NCBI GenBank assembly: GCA_016932375.1
Contig: JAFGDA010000061.1
Location: 1-7,070, forward strand
Length of the DNA: 7,070 bases
Direction of reading: 5' to 3'
DNA from: Actinomycetota bacterium
GTDB taxonomy: Bacteria; Actinomycetota; Humimicrobiia; Humimicrobiales; Humimicrobiaceae
Shown here: one piece after another, positions 6,677-7,070 of the stretch
Layout of the letters: each line of letters begins with the position of its first letter
Numbering within the stretch: position 1 is the stretch's first letter
Program-made: the position numbers and the translations under genes
The notes under the pieces: model-generated
The model's input: only the letters and a program-made list of their open reading frames with translations
The model's database searches: none
Told to the model about the DNA's origin: nothing

Positions 6677-6955
6677 TTATTTCTCCAATTCGCTCTTATA
6701 TTCCTTTGTTGCTTTTCTGCTTGGGATTATTGTTTTAAGAAAAACTTTTTTTTCTTCTTTTATATAGGGAACTAAATATATATAATCATCAACTATTATA
6801 AAATATATTTTTTGCCCCGGATATTTTTCCTGATCAGGATGATCTGCTATTTTCCAGAGGTTTCCTTGTGATAAATGAAATATAACTATCTCAAAAGATA
6901 TTCCCCTTTTTTCTTTTAGCCACTCGTTCTTTTCTGGGTTCCAATCAAATAACAT
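6677..6955 (-). CDS. brnT: BrnT family (DUF497) ribonuclease toxin
   Basis: This 92-residue protein matches the BrnT pattern: LFDWNPEKNEWLKEKRGISF (2-21), a central strand region ending in KIYFIIVDDYIYLVPYI, and the C-terminal IIPSRKATKEYK motif, close to the ISARKA/R signature of the family. BrnT toxins are RelE-fold ribonucleases that inhibit translation and are neutralised by BrnA. The toxin is first in the operon, as is typical for brnTA. An in-frame ATG at 6970 would add five residues, but it lies between the -35 and -10 of the best promoter. ATG 6955 sits on the predicted transcription start and gives the normal family N-terminus. No SD precedes it, consistent with leaderless translation. 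It appears intact. Confidence 0.85.
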   Translation of the reverse strand: MLFDWNPEKNEWLKEKRGISFEIVIFHLSQGNLWKIADHPDQEKYPGQKIYFIIVDDYIYLVPYIKEEKKVFLKTIIPSRKATKEYKSELEK

Positions 6956-6961
6956 ATAGGT

Positions 6962-6991
6962 ATTGTACATCTAAAGAATGTACATAGTCAA
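6962..6991 (-). promoter_or_regulatory. Sigma70 promoter of the brnT-antitoxin operon, leaderless arrangement
   Basis: On the minus strand TTGACT (6986-6991) and TACAAT (6962-6967) are separated by 18 bases, each five of six to consensus. The -10 ends 6 bases before ATG 6955, so the predicted start of transcription is the A of that codon. Confidence 0.7.
6964..6985. promoter_or_regulatory. Operator candidate: paired ATGTACA sites inside the brnT promoter
   Basis: The full palindrome ATGTACAT (6978-6985) and TGTACAT (6964-6970) lie 7 bases apart and sit as both direct and inverted repeats in the promoter spacer, the second overlapping the -10. Centre-to-centre spacing is about one and a half helical turns. 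Ribbon-helix-helix dimers commonly bind short repeated sites of this kind, so autorepression by the downstream antitoxin is the natural reading. Confidence 0.55.
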
Positions 6992-7018
6992 GATTAAATT
7001 GTCTTAATGTTATTTCGT

Positions 7019-7068
7019 TTTTAAAAGTGCACACTTTTATATAAAATTTATGTTTTAAAAGTGCACAC
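7019..7068. repeat. Two direct copies of a 16-base palindromic repeat at the right edge
   Basis: TTTTAAAAGTGCACAC occurs at 7019-7034 and again at 7053-7068, period 34 bases. The first copy continues to CTTTT so that AAAAGTG and CACTTTT flank CA as an inverted repeat. The second is cut by the window end just after CACCT. They may be operator sites of a gene beyond the edge or the start of a longer repeat tract. Confidence 0.6.
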
Positions 7069-7070
7069 CT

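Noticed and set aside
7019..7070. CRISPR array
   Set aside because: Only two 16-base repeats with an 18-base AT-rich spacer are visible; repeat and spacer are too short and no cas gene is present.

Overview
The window reads as a bacterial chromosomal fragment of low GC content. Sigma70-like -35/-10 pairs, strong Shine-Dalgarno (SD) sequences ahead of some genes and bacterial toxin-antitoxin families all argue for a bacterium rather than an archaeon. The phylum cannot be fixed from the sequence. An anaerobic, possibly uncultivated lineage is a guess based on the flavodoxin, the PEP-synthase-like protein and the low GC.

Layout. (1) 1-1619, minus strand: a conserved toroid-like protein of unknown function (633-1619), followed by the N-terminal 182 codons of a major facilitator superfamily (MFS) transporter that runs off the left edge. 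(2) 1620-2034: a 415-base gap holding a degenerate tRNA-Leu(UAA)-like sequence and a small inverted repeat. (3) 2035-5455, plus strand: an 856-residue protein joining a degenerate KaiC/RecA-like domain to a PEP/pyruvate-binding (PPDK_N) domain and a further C-terminal domain, then an 80-residue winged-helix-like protein and a short flavodoxin. (4) 5623-6254, plus strand: a vapBC toxin-antitoxin operon with a near-consensus promoter. (5) 6400-6991, minus strand and convergent with vapBC: a brnT-brnA type toxin-antitoxin operon with an operator inside its promoter. (6) 7019-7070: two copies of a 16-base repeat at the right edge.

The most interesting pattern concerns gene starts. Three genes without an SD (the toroid protein, the winged-helix protein and brnT) each have a -10-like hexamer ending exactly 6 bases before ATG, which places the expected transcription start on the A of ATG. 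That predicts leaderless mRNAs. The genes at 2035, 5006, 5677 and 6675 have good SDs instead, so the genome appears to use both modes of initiation.

The metabolic-looking genes do not form an obvious pathway. The two toxin-antitoxin modules and the tRNA remnant give the right half and the 1.7-1.85 kb gap an accessory flavour. No transposase, integrase or CRISPR array is visible.
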